Positions 54,491 to 63,387 of a DNA stretch of 64,000 nt are shown piece by piece. Origin of the DNA: Paracoccaceae bacterium (GTDB taxonomy: Bacteria; Pseudomonadota; Alphaproteobacteria; Rhodobacterales; Rhodobacteraceae). The number at the start of each line of letters is the position of its first letter. Within the stretch, counting starts at the first letter, position 1. A program made the position numbers and the translations under genes. Where the stretch lies: assembly GCA_024742405.1 (NCBI GenBank), contig JANSYP010000004.1, forward strand, positions 310,001 through 374,000. Direction: 5' to 3'. The notes under the pieces are model-generated. The model did not search any database. It was not told the origin of the DNA and worked only from the letters and a program-made list of their open reading frames with translations.

Positions 54491-54976
54491 GTGATCACGA
54501 TCCGCAATGTCGCCCCTGAGGATGCGACAGCCATCTCCATCCTCCTCGTCACTGCCTTTGACCAACCCAACGAATCCCGCCTGATCGATGCGCTGCGCGC
54601 CGAGGGCAGCGTCGCCCATGAACTCGTGGCGCTTCGCGATGGCGAGATCATCGGCCATGCCTGCCTGTCACATCTGCGCCGGCCCGAGGGCTGGCTGGCG
54701 CTGGGACCGGTCAGCGTGCGGATGGATCTGCAGGGGCAGGGCTATGGCGCGGAACTGATCCGCTATGGGCTGGACGCGGCGCGCCAGAACCATGCCAAGG
54801 CGGTCGTGGTGGTGGGCGATCCGCTCTATCACCACCGGTTCGGCTTTGTCTTCGACGGTCCGGCGGAGCTGAGCTCGCCCTACCCCGCGCAATATACCGG
54901 GCTCTACCCGATCGCGCCGGAGACGGCGGTGGCGCGCGTCGAACTGGTTTATCCGGTTCCCTTCGCCGAAGTATGA
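54491..54976 (+). CDS. YhbS-type GNAT N-acetyltransferase
   Basis: The 161-residue product fits the COG3153 (YhbS) group of predicted acetyltransferases: TIRNVAPEDATAISILLVTA at the start, ALGPVSVRMDLQGQGYGAEL with the acetyl-CoA loop (QGQGYG, residues about 84-89), and YHHRFGFVFDGP near the C-terminus. The start is most likely GTG at 54491, with weak Shine-Dalgarno. Its stop overlaps the next gene by four bases. Acceptor unknown. Confidence 0.82.
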   Translation: MITIRNVAPEDATAISILLVTAFDQPNESRLIDALRAEGSVAHELVALRDGEIIGHACLSHLRRPEGWLALGPVSVRMDLQGQGYGAELIRYGLDAARQNHAKAVVVVGDPLYHHRFGFVFDGPAELSSPYPAQYTGLYPIAPETAVARVELVYPVPFAEV

Positions 54977-55827
54977 CACTCCGCCTGCTGCCCCCGCTCA
55001 TCGTGGTGCTGATCGCATTCGCGGCCAATTCGGTGCTCAACCGCATGGCGCTGGCCGAGACGGCGACCGGGCCGGCGAGCTTTGCCGCGCTGCGGCTGGC
55101 CTCGGGCGCGCTGGTGCTGGGACTGCTGGTCGCGGCACGCACCGGGACCCGACCGAGCCGGGCCGATCTGCGGGGCAGCGTCGGGCCGGCGCTGGCGCTG
55201 CTGACTTACATGCTCTTCTTTTCCTTCGCTTATCTGAGCCTCGATGCGGGGATCGGGGCGCTGATCCTGTTCGGGGGCGTGCAGGTGACGATGTTCGCCG
55301 GCGCGCTTCTGGCCGGTGAGGCGATGCCGCAGCGCCGCTGGCTGGGCGCAGGGCTGGCCTTTGGCGGGCTGGCCTATCTGCTCTGGCCGGAGGGCGCCCA
55401 TGCGCCGGCGCTGCTGGGCTCGGTGATGATGCTGGCGGCGGCGGCGGGCTGGGGGATCTATTCGCTCCAGGGCCGGTCGCGGTCCGATCCGCTGCTGAGC
55501 ACGGCGCTTGCCTTTGCGCTGGCGCTGCCGGCGAGTGTGCTTCTGTGGGCGGTCCTGCGCGACGGGATGGACGCGCGAGGCGCGGTGCTGGCGGTGCTGT
55601 CGGGCGGGGTGACCTCGGCGCTGGGCTATGCGCTCTGGTACAGGTTGCTGCCATCGATGGCGGCGAGCACCGCCGGTGTCGCGCAGCTCACGGTGCCGGT
55701 GATCGCGCTGTTGGGCGGGATGTTGTTGCTGGCCGAGCCGGTCACGCTGCGCTTTGTCATCGCCGCGGTGCTGGTGCTGGGGGGCGTCGGCTGGGCGCTG
55801 GTGCCGCCGCGCGTGCCTGTGCGCTGA
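54973..55827 (+). CDS. EamA/DMT-family transporter
   Basis: The 284-residue product has ten hydrophobic segments in two halves of five, each an EamA unit: the first with LLPPLIVVLIAFAANSVLNR and ALLTYMLFFSFAYLSLDAGI, the second with LALPASVLLWAVLRDG and VAQLTVPVIALLGGMLLLAE. Drug/metabolite transporters export amino acids or small metabolites; the substrate is not readable here. The ATG overlaps the upstream acetyltransferase stop, suggesting co-expression. Confidence 0.87.
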   Translation: MTLRLLPPLIVVLIAFAANSVLNRMALAETATGPASFAALRLASGALVLGLLVAARTGTRPSRADLRGSVGPALALLTYMLFFSFAYLSLDAGIGALILFGGVQVTMFAGALLAGEAMPQRRWLGAGLAFGGLAYLLWPEGAHAPALLGSVMMLAAAAGWGIYSLQGRSRSDPLLSTALAFALALPASVLLWAVLRDGMDARGAVLAVLSGGVTSALGYALWYRLLPSMAASTAGVAQLTVPVIALLGGMLLLAEPVTLRFVIAAVLVLGGVGWALVPPRVPVR

Positions 55828-55847
55828 CCGGGGCGCCGACCGGGTGG

Positions 55848-56297
55848 TCAGGGCGGGGCGATCCGCTCCAGCCCGCTCAATGTCACCAGCGCTGCGGAAC
55901 CAAAGGCGACCTCCGCAAGCCGGTCGGGCTTCAGCCGCAGATCGGGGAGCGTCGCGCGGGGCACGAAGCGCTGCTCGGTCACCACGCCGGCGGGATCGGT
56001 CCAGGGCCCGGCGGGCGGCGGCGCCGTGAGCCGGGCACGGAAGAACAGATCGACCTGGTGAAAGCCGCGGTCCGGGTCGTGAAACTCGTTGATCAGGCAG
56101 AGCGCGCCGACCGAGATGGCGCAGCCTGTCTCCTCATGGACCTCGCGGACGAGATTGTCGGTCAGGCTTGCGCCCGCATCGACACCGCCGCCCGGCGCGC
56201 ACCACAGATCGCTGATCCCGCCGGGATAGGCATTGACCAGCAGGAGCCGCCCGTTCTCCACGATCACGGCGCGGACGGCGAGCCGGGGTCTGCTCAC
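55848..56297 (-). CDS. Nudix hydrolase
   Basis: The 149-residue product has a Nudix box GGVDAGASLTDNLVREVHEE followed by TGC (residues about 38-60). The consensus first glutamate (GX5E) is alanine here, but the catalytic REVHEETG core is intact. Members cleave nucleoside diphosphate-linked compounds such as oxidised nucleotides or ADP-ribose; substrate unknown. The start overlaps the purK stop by four bases on the same strand, so it is the last gene of purE-purK-Nudix. Confidence 0.82.
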   Translation of the reverse strand: MSRPRLAVRAVIVENGRLLLVNAYPGGISDLWCAPGGGVDAGASLTDNLVREVHEETGCAISVGALCLINEFHDPDRGFHQVDLFFRARLTAPPPAGPWTDPAGVVTEQRFVPRATLPDLRLKPDRLAEVAFGSAALVTLSGLERIAPP

Positions 56298-57373
56298 CCG
56301 GCCGGTCCAGTGATCCGGTTCACATGGCCCATCTTGCGGCCCGGGCGGGTCTCGGCCTTGCCATAGAGATGGAGTGCGGTGGCGGGCTCGGACCGGAGCC
56401 CTGCCAGACGGTCCATATCGTCGCCGATGAGGTTCTCCATCGTCACGTCGCTGTGGCGCGTGCCGTCGCCGAGCGGCCAGCCTGCCACGGCGCGGATATG
56501 TTGTTCGAACTGGCAGATGGTGCAGCCGTTCTGGGTCCAGTGGCCGGAATTGTGCACCCTCGGCGCGATCTCGTTGACGATGAGGCCGCCGGGCGTGACG
56601 AAGAGCTCCACCCCCAACACACCGATATAGTCGAGCGCGTTCAGGATCTTGCCGGTGAGCAGTACCGCGTCCGTGCGCTGGGCGACGCTGAGCCGGGCAG
56701 GGATGGTGGTGGTGCGCAGGATGCCGCCCTCGTGGACATTCTCGCCGGGGTCGAAACAGGCGATGGCGCCGTCGAGACCGCGGGCGCCTATGACGGAGAC
56801 CTCACGTTCGAACGCGACATGGCCTTCGGCGATTGCGGCGGCGCCCTGCAGGCTGGCGAGTGCGGCTTCGGCGACGTCTGGGTCCGCGATGCGCGCCTGG
56901 CCCTTGCCGTCATAACCGAAGCGGCGGGTTTTCAGGATCGCGGGGACACCGGTTTCGGCGAGTGCGCCGTCCAGATCACCCGGCCCGTCGATGGGGGCGA
57001 ACGGCGCGGTGGCGAGGCCGAGGTCGCGCAGGAAACGTTTCTCGGTCAGCCGGTCCTGGGAGACTTCCAGCGCGCGGCGGCCGGGACGGATCTGGCGTGC
57101 GGCCCCCAGCCGGTCGAGCGTGCCGGTGGGGATGTTTTCGAACTCGTAGGTGATGACGTCGACGGAGGCCGCGAAAGCGTCGAGGGCCGCGGCGTCGTCC
57201 CAGGCGGCAGTGGTCGCACTGTCGGCGACCTGGGCCGCGGGTCCGCTTGCGGCGGCGGGGTCGTAGATATGGGCGCGCAGGCCGAGGCGCGCGGCGGCGA
57301 GAGCGAGCATCCGGCCGAGCTGTCCGCCGCCCAGAATGCCGATGGCCGCGCCCGGGGCGAGCGGGTCACTCAT
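56294..57373 (-). CDS. purK: N5-carboxyaminoimidazole ribonucleotide synthase
   Basis: PurK uses ATP and bicarbonate to carboxylate AIR in purine synthesis. The 359-residue ATP-grasp product begins [20 protein letters not shown], followed by [15 protein letters not shown]; it contains [11 protein letters not shown], the ATP-binding [15 protein letters not shown] and the [20 protein letters not shown] active-site loop with NSGHWTQ. ATG 57373 is chosen; an in-frame extension upstream to 57580 overlaps purE and is not coding. It overlaps purE by eight bases. Confidence 0.94.
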   Translation of the reverse strand: MSDPLAPGAAIGILGGGQLGRMLALAAARLGLRAHIYDPAAASGPAAQVADSATTAAWDDAAALDAFAASVDVITYEFENIPTGTLDRLGAARQIRPGRRALEVSQDRLTEKRFLRDLGLATAPFAPIDGPGDLDGALAETGVPAILKTRRFGYDGKGQARIADPDVAEAALASLQGAAAIAEGHVAFEREVSVIGARGLDGAIACFDPGENVHEGGILRTTTIPARLSVAQRTDAVLLTGKILNALDYIGVLGVELFVTPGGLIVNEIAPRVHNSGHWTQNGCTICQFEQHIRAVAGWPLGDGTRHSDVTMENLIGDDMDRLAGLRSEPATALHLYGKAETRPGRKMGHVNRITGPAG

Positions 57374-57848
57374 CCTTGGGGGCCTCCGGGATGCTGTCGC
57401 TGAGCGCGCTGCGCCATGCGTCGAGCCGGTCGGCCAAGGCGGGGTCCGAGAGCGCGAGGATGCCAGCGGCCATGAGCCCGGCATTGGCGGCACCCGGTTC
57501 GCCGATGGCCATGGTCGCGACGGGGTAGCCGCGGGGCATCTGGACGATGGAATAGAGTGAATCGACGCCTGAGAGCGCACGGGTCTGGACAGGCACGCCG
57601 ATCACGGGGATGCGGGTCTTGGAGGCCATCATGCCGGGCAGATGCGCCGCCCCGCCGGCGCCCGCGATGATGCATTTCAGTCCGCGTTCGGCCGCGGTCC
57701 GGCCATAGTCCCAGAGCCGGTCCGGGGTGCGGTGGGCCGAGACGATGCGCGCCTCGTGGGCGACGCCGAGCTCATCGAGGATCTCGGCGGCCTTTCGCAG
57801 GGTGGGCCAGTCGGACTGGCTGCCCATGATGATGCCGACGTCTGCCAT
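57366..57848 (-). CDS. purE: N5-carboxyaminoimidazole ribonucleotide mutase
   Basis: PurE moves the carboxylate of N5-CAIR to C4 to give CAIR. The 160-residue product has [20 protein letters not shown] at the start, the catalytic-histidine loop [13 protein letters not shown], and the glycine-rich [20 protein letters not shown]. Length is that of class I PurE. The ATG at 57848 is preceded by GAAGAGATGG. Followed by purK with an eight-base overlap. Confidence 0.95.
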   Translation of the reverse strand: MADVGIIMGSQSDWPTLRKAAEILDELGVAHEARIVSAHRTPDRLWDYGRTAAERGLKCIIAGAGGAAHLPGMMASKTRIPVIGVPVQTRALSGVDSLYSIVQMPRGYPVATMAIGEPGAANAGLMAAGILALSDPALADRLDAWRSALSDSIPEAPKDE

Positions 57849-58051
57849 CTCTTCGGCCTCGCTTGCCGGGGGATCCGCGGCCCGCTGCCGCAGAGGAAGC
57901 GGTGTTATAGCGATTGGCGAAGGCGAGGCAATGGCGGCGCGCGCCAACGGGCGGACAGGGGGGTGGGCGCGTTGGAGCGGCCCGGCCGAGAGGTTGCCCG
58001 GTGCGGTCGAGGAGGCGCGCTGCGGATCGGCGACGCGCAGGACGTCGGGGC

Positions 58052-58270
58052 TCAGGCGATGATGTCGGGCGTCAGCCGGTCCTCGATCTGCCGGATACGG
58101 TCGCGCAGCTGGAGTTTCTGCTTTTTCAGCCGCCGCAGGGTGAGCTGATCGGCGCGGCCCGTATCCTCGAGCGCGTGGATGGCATCGTCCAGATCACGAT
58201 GTTCGCGCTGCATGACCTTAAGCTCGACGCGGAGCACTTCCTGGCTGTCCATCTCGAACTTTGCGTTCAT
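58052..58270 (-). CDS. YdcH/DUF465 small coiled-coil protein
   Basis: The 72-residue product is almost wholly helical with heptad-like leucine spacing ([20 protein letters not shown], then [20 protein letters not shown]), which is the DUF465/YdcH pattern. The function of this family is unknown. It often sits next to purE in Rhodobacterales, as here, about 200 bases upstream on the same strand. It is divergent from hsp20, with 172 bases between starts. Confidence 0.8.
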   Translation of the reverse strand: MNAKFEMDSQEVLRVELKVMQREHRDLDDAIHALEDTGRADQLTLRRLKKQKLQLRDRIRQIEDRLTPDIIA

Positions 58271-58354
58271 GGAAATCTGGATCCCTCACCCGTAACCAAG
58301 GCGTGAAACCTAGCAAAACCGCTTCAAGCTGCAAAGAGATTTCGAAGGCGATTT

Positions 58355-58383
58355 CTTGTAAGTGCCATCTATCGCCACCATGT
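58355..58383 (+). promoter_or_regulatory. candidate heat-shock (sigma-32) promoter of hsp20
   Basis: CTTGTA (58355-58360), 14 bases, CCACCATGT (58375-58383). It resembles the sigma-32 pattern CTTGAA-N13-15-CCCCATNT with two or three mismatches. A start near 58390 would begin the leader exactly at the first hairpin of the thermometer. Confidence 0.4.
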
Positions 58384-58390
58384 TTCCTGT

Positions 58391-58443
58391 GAGGGGTGCC
58401 TCAAGGGGCCCCGCACACAGTCGCTTGTTCAAGGACGTGTCGA
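58391..58443 (+). promoter_or_regulatory. ROSE-like RNA thermometer in the hsp20 leader
   Basis: Two hairpins can form in the leader. Hairpin 1 uses 394-396 with 410-412 and 398-401 with 406-409 (offset 58000). Hairpin 2 pairs G58420-C58436, T58421-A58435, C58422-G58434, C58424-G58433, T58425-A58432, T58426-A58431 with G58423 bulged, closing GTTC. TCGCT (58421-58425) is the ROSE UYGCU box, and the masked AAGGA (58431-58435) is the Shine-Dalgarno, 7 bases before the ATG. This is the ROSE arrangement known for rhizobial small heat-shock genes. Confidence 0.75.
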
Positions 58444-58862
58444 TGACGAAACTGACTTTGGGTGCCCACCCCTATCTGCTGGGCTTTGATCAGCTTGAGC
58501 GTCTCGTCGAGCGCACCGCAAAGAGCGGGAATGAGGGCTATCCGCCCTACAATATCGAACAGACGAGCGAGACATCCTATCGCATCACCCTCGCGGTGGC
58601 AGGATTTCGCGAGGGCGACCTGGATATCACCGTGGAGGACCGCCAGCTGGTGATCCGCGGCGCCCAGGCCGAAGAGGCCGGCGACCGGGTGTACCTGCAT
58701 CGCGGGATCGCAGCGCGGCAATTCCAGCGCAGCTTCGTTCTGGCCGAAGGGGTCGAGGTCGAGGCCGCACAGCTCGAAAACGGCCTGCTGCATGTCGATT
58801 TGCGCAGATCCGCCCCGGAAACCGTATTGCAGCGTATCGAAATCAAGACGGGAGAGGCATGA
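58443..58862 (+). CDS. Hsp20-family small heat-shock protein
   Basis: Hsp20 proteins form oligomers that hold unfolding proteins. The 139-residue product has the alpha-crystallin domain (residues about 35-130): NIEQTSETSYRITLAVAGFR, GDLDITVEDRQLVIRGAQ, and the A-x-x-n-G-L motif LENGLLHVDLRR. The N-terminal arm (MTKLTLGAHPYLLGFDQLER) matches the IbpA/HspA class, and the C-terminal I-x-I motif is IEI. The upstream leader contains a ROSE-like thermometer with its Shine-Dalgarno paired. The stop overlaps the DUF1150 start. Confidence 0.93.
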   Translation: MTKLTLGAHPYLLGFDQLERLVERTAKSGNEGYPPYNIEQTSETSYRITLAVAGFREGDLDITVEDRQLVIRGAQAEEAGDRVYLHRGIAARQFQRSFVLAEGVEVEAAQLENGLLHVDLRRSAPETVLQRIEIKTGEA

Positions 58863-59101
58863 TGGACCAGAAATTCAGCCCCGACACATCGCAAGAGGCC
58901 GAAAACGCGCGCCAGATCGTCTATGTGCGCCCGGTCAGCCCCGATGATTTGCCCGACGAATTGCGTGCCCAGGCCGAAGGGATCACGGATCTCTATGCTG
59001 TGCATGCGCCCGACGGGCAGCGGCTCGCGCTGGTGCAGGACCGCAAGCTTGCCTTCACCCTGGCGCGGCGCAACAACTTTGCGCCCGTGTCGGTGCACTG
59101 A
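58859..59101 (+). CDS. DUF1150 small protein
   Basis: The 80-residue product has the DUF1150 stretch QIVYVRPVSPDDLPDELRAQ and ends LAFTLARRNNFAPVSVH. The family is restricted mainly to alphaproteobacteria and is often coded directly after hsp20, as here (ATGA overlap, or ATG at 58862). Function unknown; co-expression with the heat-shock protein suggests a stress role. Confidence 0.83.
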   Translation: MMDQKFSPDTSQEAENARQIVYVRPVSPDDLPDELRAQAEGITDLYAVHAPDGQRLALVQDRKLAFTLARRNNFAPVSVH

Positions 59102-59179
59102 CCTCCTTCCGTCCGGTACCTCGTTCCAATGCATCGTTCGGATGCGCCCAGCAGCCTTAAGCTATCGTATGATGTGACC

Positions 59180-59219
59180 GCGCCCGCGGGCTCCCCCATC
59201 TGGAGGGTCCCGCGGGCGC
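59180..59219. terminator. large hairpin between DUF1150 and a convergent gene
   Basis: GCGCCCGCGGG (59180-59190) and CCCGCGGGCGC (59209-59219) form a perfect 11-bp stem, extended inside by CTCC and GGAG. No T-run on either strand. Position fits a shared convergent terminator. Confidence 0.6.
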
Positions 59220-59316
59220 AGCCCATTCAAGAGCGGGCAAACTGAAAAGACGCCCTGGTCGGGTTCATGATGCCGGCACGCCCCCCGCGGGCCGGGTCGG
59301 TTTGCCCCGGGCCTCC

Positions 59317-59658
59317 TTAGCGGATCGTCCCTTCGACCGGCGGAATGTCCAGTTCCGGTGTGGGGATCTCCGCCTGGGGCAGGTCGCCGACATCGACCGG
59401 GGGGCCCAGAAGCTCGTTGAGATAGTCCAGCAGGCTCGTCCCGGCGGGCGACAGCGCTTCGGGCGAGGTCGGCGTTTCGAGGGGGGTGGCCTCCAGCGGC
59501 GCGGAGTCCAGTGGTGCGATCAGCTCCCCCATGTCGCAGTCCGGATGGCAGTTCGAGAGCGACGGCGAGAGCGTCGCCGCCCCGGCCCCTGCCGCCCACA
59601 GCACCCCAACCGCTGCAATCGGCCAGGCGGACCGATATCGCAGCGGCCGGCCGGTCAC
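59317..59658 (-). CDS. putative secreted proline-rich protein
   Basis: The 113-residue product has an N-terminal hydrophobic segment (YRSAWPIAAVGVLWAAGAGA) fitting a signal peptide, followed by a two-cysteine segment (LSNCHPDCDMGEL) and a Pro/Leu-rich acidic tail (PLDSAPLEATPLETPTSPEA and further). No family is recognised. Coding status is moderately supported by a good start region and codon pattern. It lies 36 bases downstream of trxB on the same strand and may be its operon partner. Confidence 0.45.
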   Translation of the reverse strand: MTGRPLRYRSAWPIAAVGVLWAAGAGAATLSPSLSNCHPDCDMGELIAPLDSAPLEATPLETPTSPEALSPAGTSLLDYLNELLGPPVDVGDLPQAEIPTPELDIPPVEGTIR

Positions 59659-59694
59659 CGGGTTTCCCTTCGAGGGGCCGCGTTGTGCCGGGAT

Positions 59695-60675
59695 CTAGGC
59701 CGTCGCACGGGCCGCAACGGGGGTTTCGGGCGCGCTGGCCGTCTCGGCGAGATATTTTTCGGCCTCCAGCGCCGCCATGCACCCCATGCCCGCACTGGTC
59801 ACCGCCTGGCGGTAGATATGGTCGGTCAGGTCGCCCGCCGCGAAGACGCCCGGGATCGAGGTCGCGGTACTGTCGGGCGCGGTGACGACATAGCCGCCCG
59901 AGTGGGTTTCGAGCTGATCCTTGACCAGTTCGGAGGCCGGGGCGTGGCCGATGGCCGTAAAGAAGCCCGCGCAGGGCACGGTGCGGGTCTCGCCGCTGGT
60001 GACATGGCGCAGGATGACGCCCTCGACGCCGAGCGGGTCTTCGGTACCGATGATTTCCTCGACGGTATGGTCCCAGATCACCTCGACCTTGGGATTGTCG
60101 AAGAGGCGCTTTTGCAGGATCTTCTCGGCCCGCAGGCTGTCGCGCCGGTGCACGAGCGTGACCTTGGAGGCGAAGTTGGTCAGGAAGAGTGCTTCTTCGA
60201 CGGCCGTGTTGCCGCCGCCGATCACGACGACATCCTTGCCGCGGTAGAAGAACCCGTCGCAGGTCGCGCAGGCCGAAACGCCGAAGCCCTTGAACTTCTC
60301 CTCTGATGGCAGCCCGAGCCATTTGGCCTGGGCGCCGGTGGCCAGGATCACCGCGTCCGCGGTGTAGGTGGTGCCGCTGTCGGCATAGGCGGCGAAGGGG
60401 CGCGCGGACAGATCGAGCCGGTTGATATGGTCCGAGATCACTTCGGCCCCCATCTCGCGGGCGTGGGCCTCCATCCGGACCATCAGGTCGGGGCCCATGA
60501 CGGAGCTGTCGCCGGGCCAGTTTTCCACGTCCGTGGTGATGGTGAGCTGCCCGCCGGGCTGGATGCCCTGCACCAGGATCGGCGAGAGCATTGCGCGGGC
60601 CGCATAGACCGCCGCTGTATAGCCGGCGGGTCCCGATCCGATGATCAGTGCCGGCGTGTGTCGTGTGGGCGCCAT
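59695..60675 (-). CDS. trxB: thioredoxin reductase
   Basis: TrxB transfers electrons from NADPH through FAD to thioredoxin. The 326-residue product has the FAD motif [18 protein letters not shown] at 11-28, the redox pair CATC at 136-139 inside [10 protein letters not shown], the NADPH motif [15 protein letters not shown] and the closing [20 protein letters not shown]. Standard low-molecular-weight type. ATG 60675 is preceded by AAGGGA; upstream in-frame extension to 60873 overlaps the divergent Lrp gene and is not coding. Divergent from the Lrp-type regulator. Confidence 0.95.
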   Translation of the reverse strand: MAPTRHTPALIIGSGPAGYTAAVYAARAMLSPILVQGIQPGGQLTITTDVENWPGDSSVMGPDLMVRMEAHAREMGAEVISDHINRLDLSARPFAAYADSGTTYTADAVILATGAQAKWLGLPSEEKFKGFGVSACATCDGFFYRGKDVVVIGGGNTAVEEALFLTNFASKVTLVHRRDSLRAEKILQKRLFDNPKVEVIWDHTVEEIIGTEDPLGVEGVILRHVTSGETRTVPCAGFFTAIGHAPASELVKDQLETHSGGYVVTAPDSTATSIPGVFAAGDLTDHIYRQAVTSAGMGCMAALEAEKYLAETASAPETPVAARATA

Positions 60676-60860
60676 TGGAGTGTCCCTTCTTCTGGTAGGC
60701 TCGACATAGTCCTTTGCCGAGACCTGCGAAACCCTGTCCGACAATGCCGGCGGATCGCAAAAGCGCGAGATTTTTTGCAAAGCCTCCGGGTGGTTCTTGA
60801 AAGAATATTGCGCGAGATGCCGCGACCGACTAGGGTCCGCTGAAAGTTCGGAGTATCCAC

Positions 60861-61361
60861 ATGGCAGGCGCAAAGCTCGATCCGATTGATCGCAAGATCC
60901 TTGCGGAATTGCAGCGCGACGGACGCATGACGAATGTGGAGCTTGCCAAGCGCGTGGGCATCTCCGCGCCGCCCTGCCTGCGCCGGATGCGCACGCTCGA
61001 AGAGCAAGGCTATATCCGCGGCTACCACGCCGATGTCGATGTCCGCGAGCTCGGGTTCGAGGTTCTGGTCTTTGCCATGGTCGGGCTGCGCAGCCAGGCC
61101 GAGGCCGATCTGAGCGCGTTCGAGGAACAGTGCCGGAACTGGCCGCTCGTCCGCGAATGCCACATGCTGAACGGCGAGGTTGACTTTATCCTGAAATGCG
61201 TGGCGCCGGATCTGTCGTCGTTCCAGAATTTCCTGACCGGCGATCTGACCGCGGCACCCAATGTCGGGAGCGTTAAGACTTCTTTAGTAATTCGTGCGGC
61301 CAAGAATGAAGCCGGCGTACCCTTTGAGGTTTTGGAGGACAGACTGAGCCAATCGGCTTGA
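60861..61361 (+). CDS. Lrp/AsnC-family transcriptional regulator
   Basis: The 166-residue product has an N-terminal helix-turn-helix ([20 protein letters not shown], then [20 protein letters not shown]) and a C-terminal RAM ligand domain ([40 protein letters not shown]). Lrp-family proteins sense amino acids and act globally or on one neighbour. It is divergent from trxB with 185 bases between starts; trxB could be a target. Confidence 0.9.
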   Translation: MAGAKLDPIDRKILAELQRDGRMTNVELAKRVGISAPPCLRRMRTLEEQGYIRGYHADVDVRELGFEVLVFAMVGLRSQAEADLSAFEEQCRNWPLVRECHMLNGEVDFILKCVAPDLSSFQNFLTGDLTAAPNVGSVKTSLVIRAAKNEAGVPFEVLEDRLSQSA

Positions 61362-61368
61362 TAGAATG

Positions 61369-61405
61369 AAAAAACGGCCGGGAGGTGCCGCACACCGCCC
61401 GACCG
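61369..61405 (-). terminator. intrinsic terminator of pgeF operon
   Basis: On the minus strand an 11-bp stem with one mismatch and one G-T pair (arms near 61395-61405 and 61375-61385) with a nine-base loop is followed by six Ts (plus-strand A-run 61369-61374). It lies 150 bases after the pgeF stop and directly after the convergent Lrp stop. Confidence 0.75.
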
Positions 61406-61549
61406 CGAACCACTTACTTTTACACAGAACTCGCTAATCTCACGAACAATACCGATATGGCTTCGGAAATGGATCGAAGCCATCGGCAGAAAAGCGCCTA
61501 TTCGCGTAAAATGGAATCAGAATACGCTCCGACGTGGCGGAAAACCGCC

Positions 61550-62308
61550 TTATAGACGGATGAGTGAGATCAATCTGCCATAGTCTGCCTCTTTTTTGTG
61601 CACACTTCGGCGATATGAGAAGAATCTTTGGGGGTCAGAGTAGGTGCAGTGGCGTGTCCACTCCGCATGACTGATTCGCGCCTCGCGCAGCCGGTGGAGA
61701 ATGAAGGCCGGAAGGTCGAAATGAAGACGGTCGCCGCTGCCGTTGGCAAAAAACCGCCCATTGACCTGATCTTCGGTCAGGAAGGTGTCGAGAAACTCCG
61801 GCCCGACCTCGTAGACGCGCTGGCTGATCGTCGGGCCGATCACGGCGTTGATCGCACCGCGGTCCGCGCCGAGCGTCTCCATCGCGTCCAGCGTCGCCTC
61901 CAGTACGCCGGCGAGCGCACCGCGCCAGCCGGCATGGGCCGCGCCGATCACGCCGGCCTCGGTGTCGGCGAAGAGCACCGGCGCGCAATCCGCGGTGAGC
62001 ACCGACAGGACCAGATCCGGGGTGCGGGTCACGAGCGCATCCGCATCCGGCCAGGGCCGGTGGATCGGCGCATCCACGGTGATCGCGTGCGGGGAATGGG
62101 TCTGATTGATGCCCACTAGATGGTCCAGCGGGCTGCCCACGACATGGACCGCGCGGGCCCGGTTTATTTCGACGATATTGGCCTGATCCGACGAGCCATA
62201 GCCGCAGTTCAGCCCTTCGAAAATACCCGAAGACGCGCCACCCTTGCGGGTGAAGAAACCGTGGCGGAGAGGCGTCAGCGCATCGGCGGTGATCGTCTCT
62301 AGGGTCAT
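61550..62308 (-). CDS. pgeF: peptidoglycan editing factor / multicopper polyphenol oxidase-like PgeF
   Basis: PgeF removes wrongly incorporated residues from peptidoglycan precursors (E. coli YfiH); relatives bind copper or zinc. The 252-residue product has the three metal ligands His71 in GINQTHSPH, Cys108 in LTADCAPVLF and His125 in GAAHAGWRG. Standard length and the family start LRHGFFTRKGGASSGIFEGL. The ATG at 62308 shares four bases with the upstream midA stop. Last gene of lgt-midA-pgeF. Confidence 0.9.
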   Translation of the reverse strand: MTLETITADALTPLRHGFFTRKGGASSGIFEGLNCGYGSSDQANIVEINRARAVHVVGSPLDHLVGINQTHSPHAITVDAPIHRPWPDADALVTRTPDLVLSVLTADCAPVLFADTEAGVIGAAHAGWRGALAGVLEATLDAMETLGADRGAINAVIGPTISQRVYEVGPEFLDTFLTEDQVNGRFFANGSGDRLHFDLPAFILHRLREARISHAEWTRHCTYSDPQRFFSYRRSVHKKEADYGRLISLIRL

Positions 62309-63387
62309 ACTGACAATCCGGCAATCGTGGCGGCCGCCGACGGGGCGACACCTAGGACCTTGAAGACCGTCCCCATTTCGTCCGCGTGGGTCAAGCGGCG
62401 ATGTGCGCCGACAAGGTCTGTGAGGGCCGCGCCGGAGAGCCGTCCGGCCAGCGCCTGGGCCCGTGTCGTGATGCCCAGACGCTCCAAAAACACGCCTTGG
62501 GGCGTCATCGGGCTGATGTGGAGCGTCGGCGCGGCGGTTTTGGCGGCCCGTGCCAAGGCTTCGAAATCGACATGGGCGGTCAGGTCGGCCTGCCCGGGCT
62601 GCGTCAAAAGGTCGGCCGGAGCGTGCGCCCTGACCGCCTGCAAAGTGTCGCCGAGCGAGTGCCAGCCGCCATAATCGACGATGAGCGCAGCACCGCCATG
62701 GGCCGCGATGCGCATGGCGAGAACTGCCGCGATGGGGCCGGCGGCGGGACAGATCTCCACGATATCGCCGGGGCGCGTGTCGGTGAGACGCGCCTGAAGG
62801 TCGGGGTGGTCGGCGGGACCACCGAGCCCGAAGCTGAGCGCGCCATTCGCGGCGCCGACCATGCGTTCGTGCCAGCCGGCGCCCTCGCGCTGGAACTGGC
62901 GGATCGGCAGCGCGTCGAAGAACTCGTTGGCCACAAGAAACAGCGGCTGTTCGGGCAAGGTATCGGCGCTGTCGTGCCACAACACGGGGGCGGCGGGACC
63001 GAGCCGGTCCGCCTGGACCGCGCGCAGCGTAGGAGAGGCCTCGACCAGATGGAGCTCCGCGGCCTCTGTGAAGCCCGGGACCCTGGCTGCTGCGCGCAGG
63101 ATATCGGCCATGAGCGTGCCGCGGCCGGGGCCAAGCTCCGCCAAGGTGAAGGGTGCGGGGCGGCCCTGGTCGCGCCAGGCTTGCGCCAGCGCGAGGCCGA
63201 TCAGCTCGCCGAACATCTGGCTGATCTCGGGCGCGGTGGTGAAATCGCCGGCCGCGCCGAAAGGATCGCGGGTCGCGTAATAGCCATGCTCGGGATGGAG
63301 CAGGGCCTCTGCCATATAGTCCGCCACCGTGATCGGTCCCGCGGCCGCGATGCGCCGCAGCAGGATCTCGGTCAGCGGGGTGGTCAC
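62305..63387 (-). CDS. SAM-dependent methyltransferase, MidA/NDUFAF7 family
   Basis: The mitochondrial relative NDUFAF7 methylates an arginine of a complex I subunit. The 360-residue product has the family start [20 protein letters not shown], then [20 protein letters not shown], and the SAM-binding [18 protein letters not shown] near residues 82-99. Other parts ([15 protein letters not shown]) hold the DUF185 pattern. The bacterial substrate is likely an arginine of complex I or another target; unproven. It overlaps both lgt and pgeF by four bases. Confidence 0.87.
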   Translation of the reverse strand: MTTPLTEILLRRIAAAGPITVADYMAEALLHPEHGYYATRDPFGAAGDFTTAPEISQMFGELIGLALAQAWRDQGRPAPFTLAELGPGRGTLMADILRAAARVPGFTEAAELHLVEASPTLRAVQADRLGPAAPVLWHDSADTLPEQPLFLVANEFFDALPIRQFQREGAGWHERMVGAANGALSFGLGGPADHPDLQARLTDTRPGDIVEICPAAGPIAAVLAMRIAAHGGAALIVDYGGWHSLGDTLQAVRAHAPADLLTQPGQADLTAHVDFEALARAAKTAAPTLHISPMTPQGVFLERLGITTRAQALAGRLSGAALTDLVGAHRRLTHADEMGTVFKVLGVAPSAAATIAGLSV

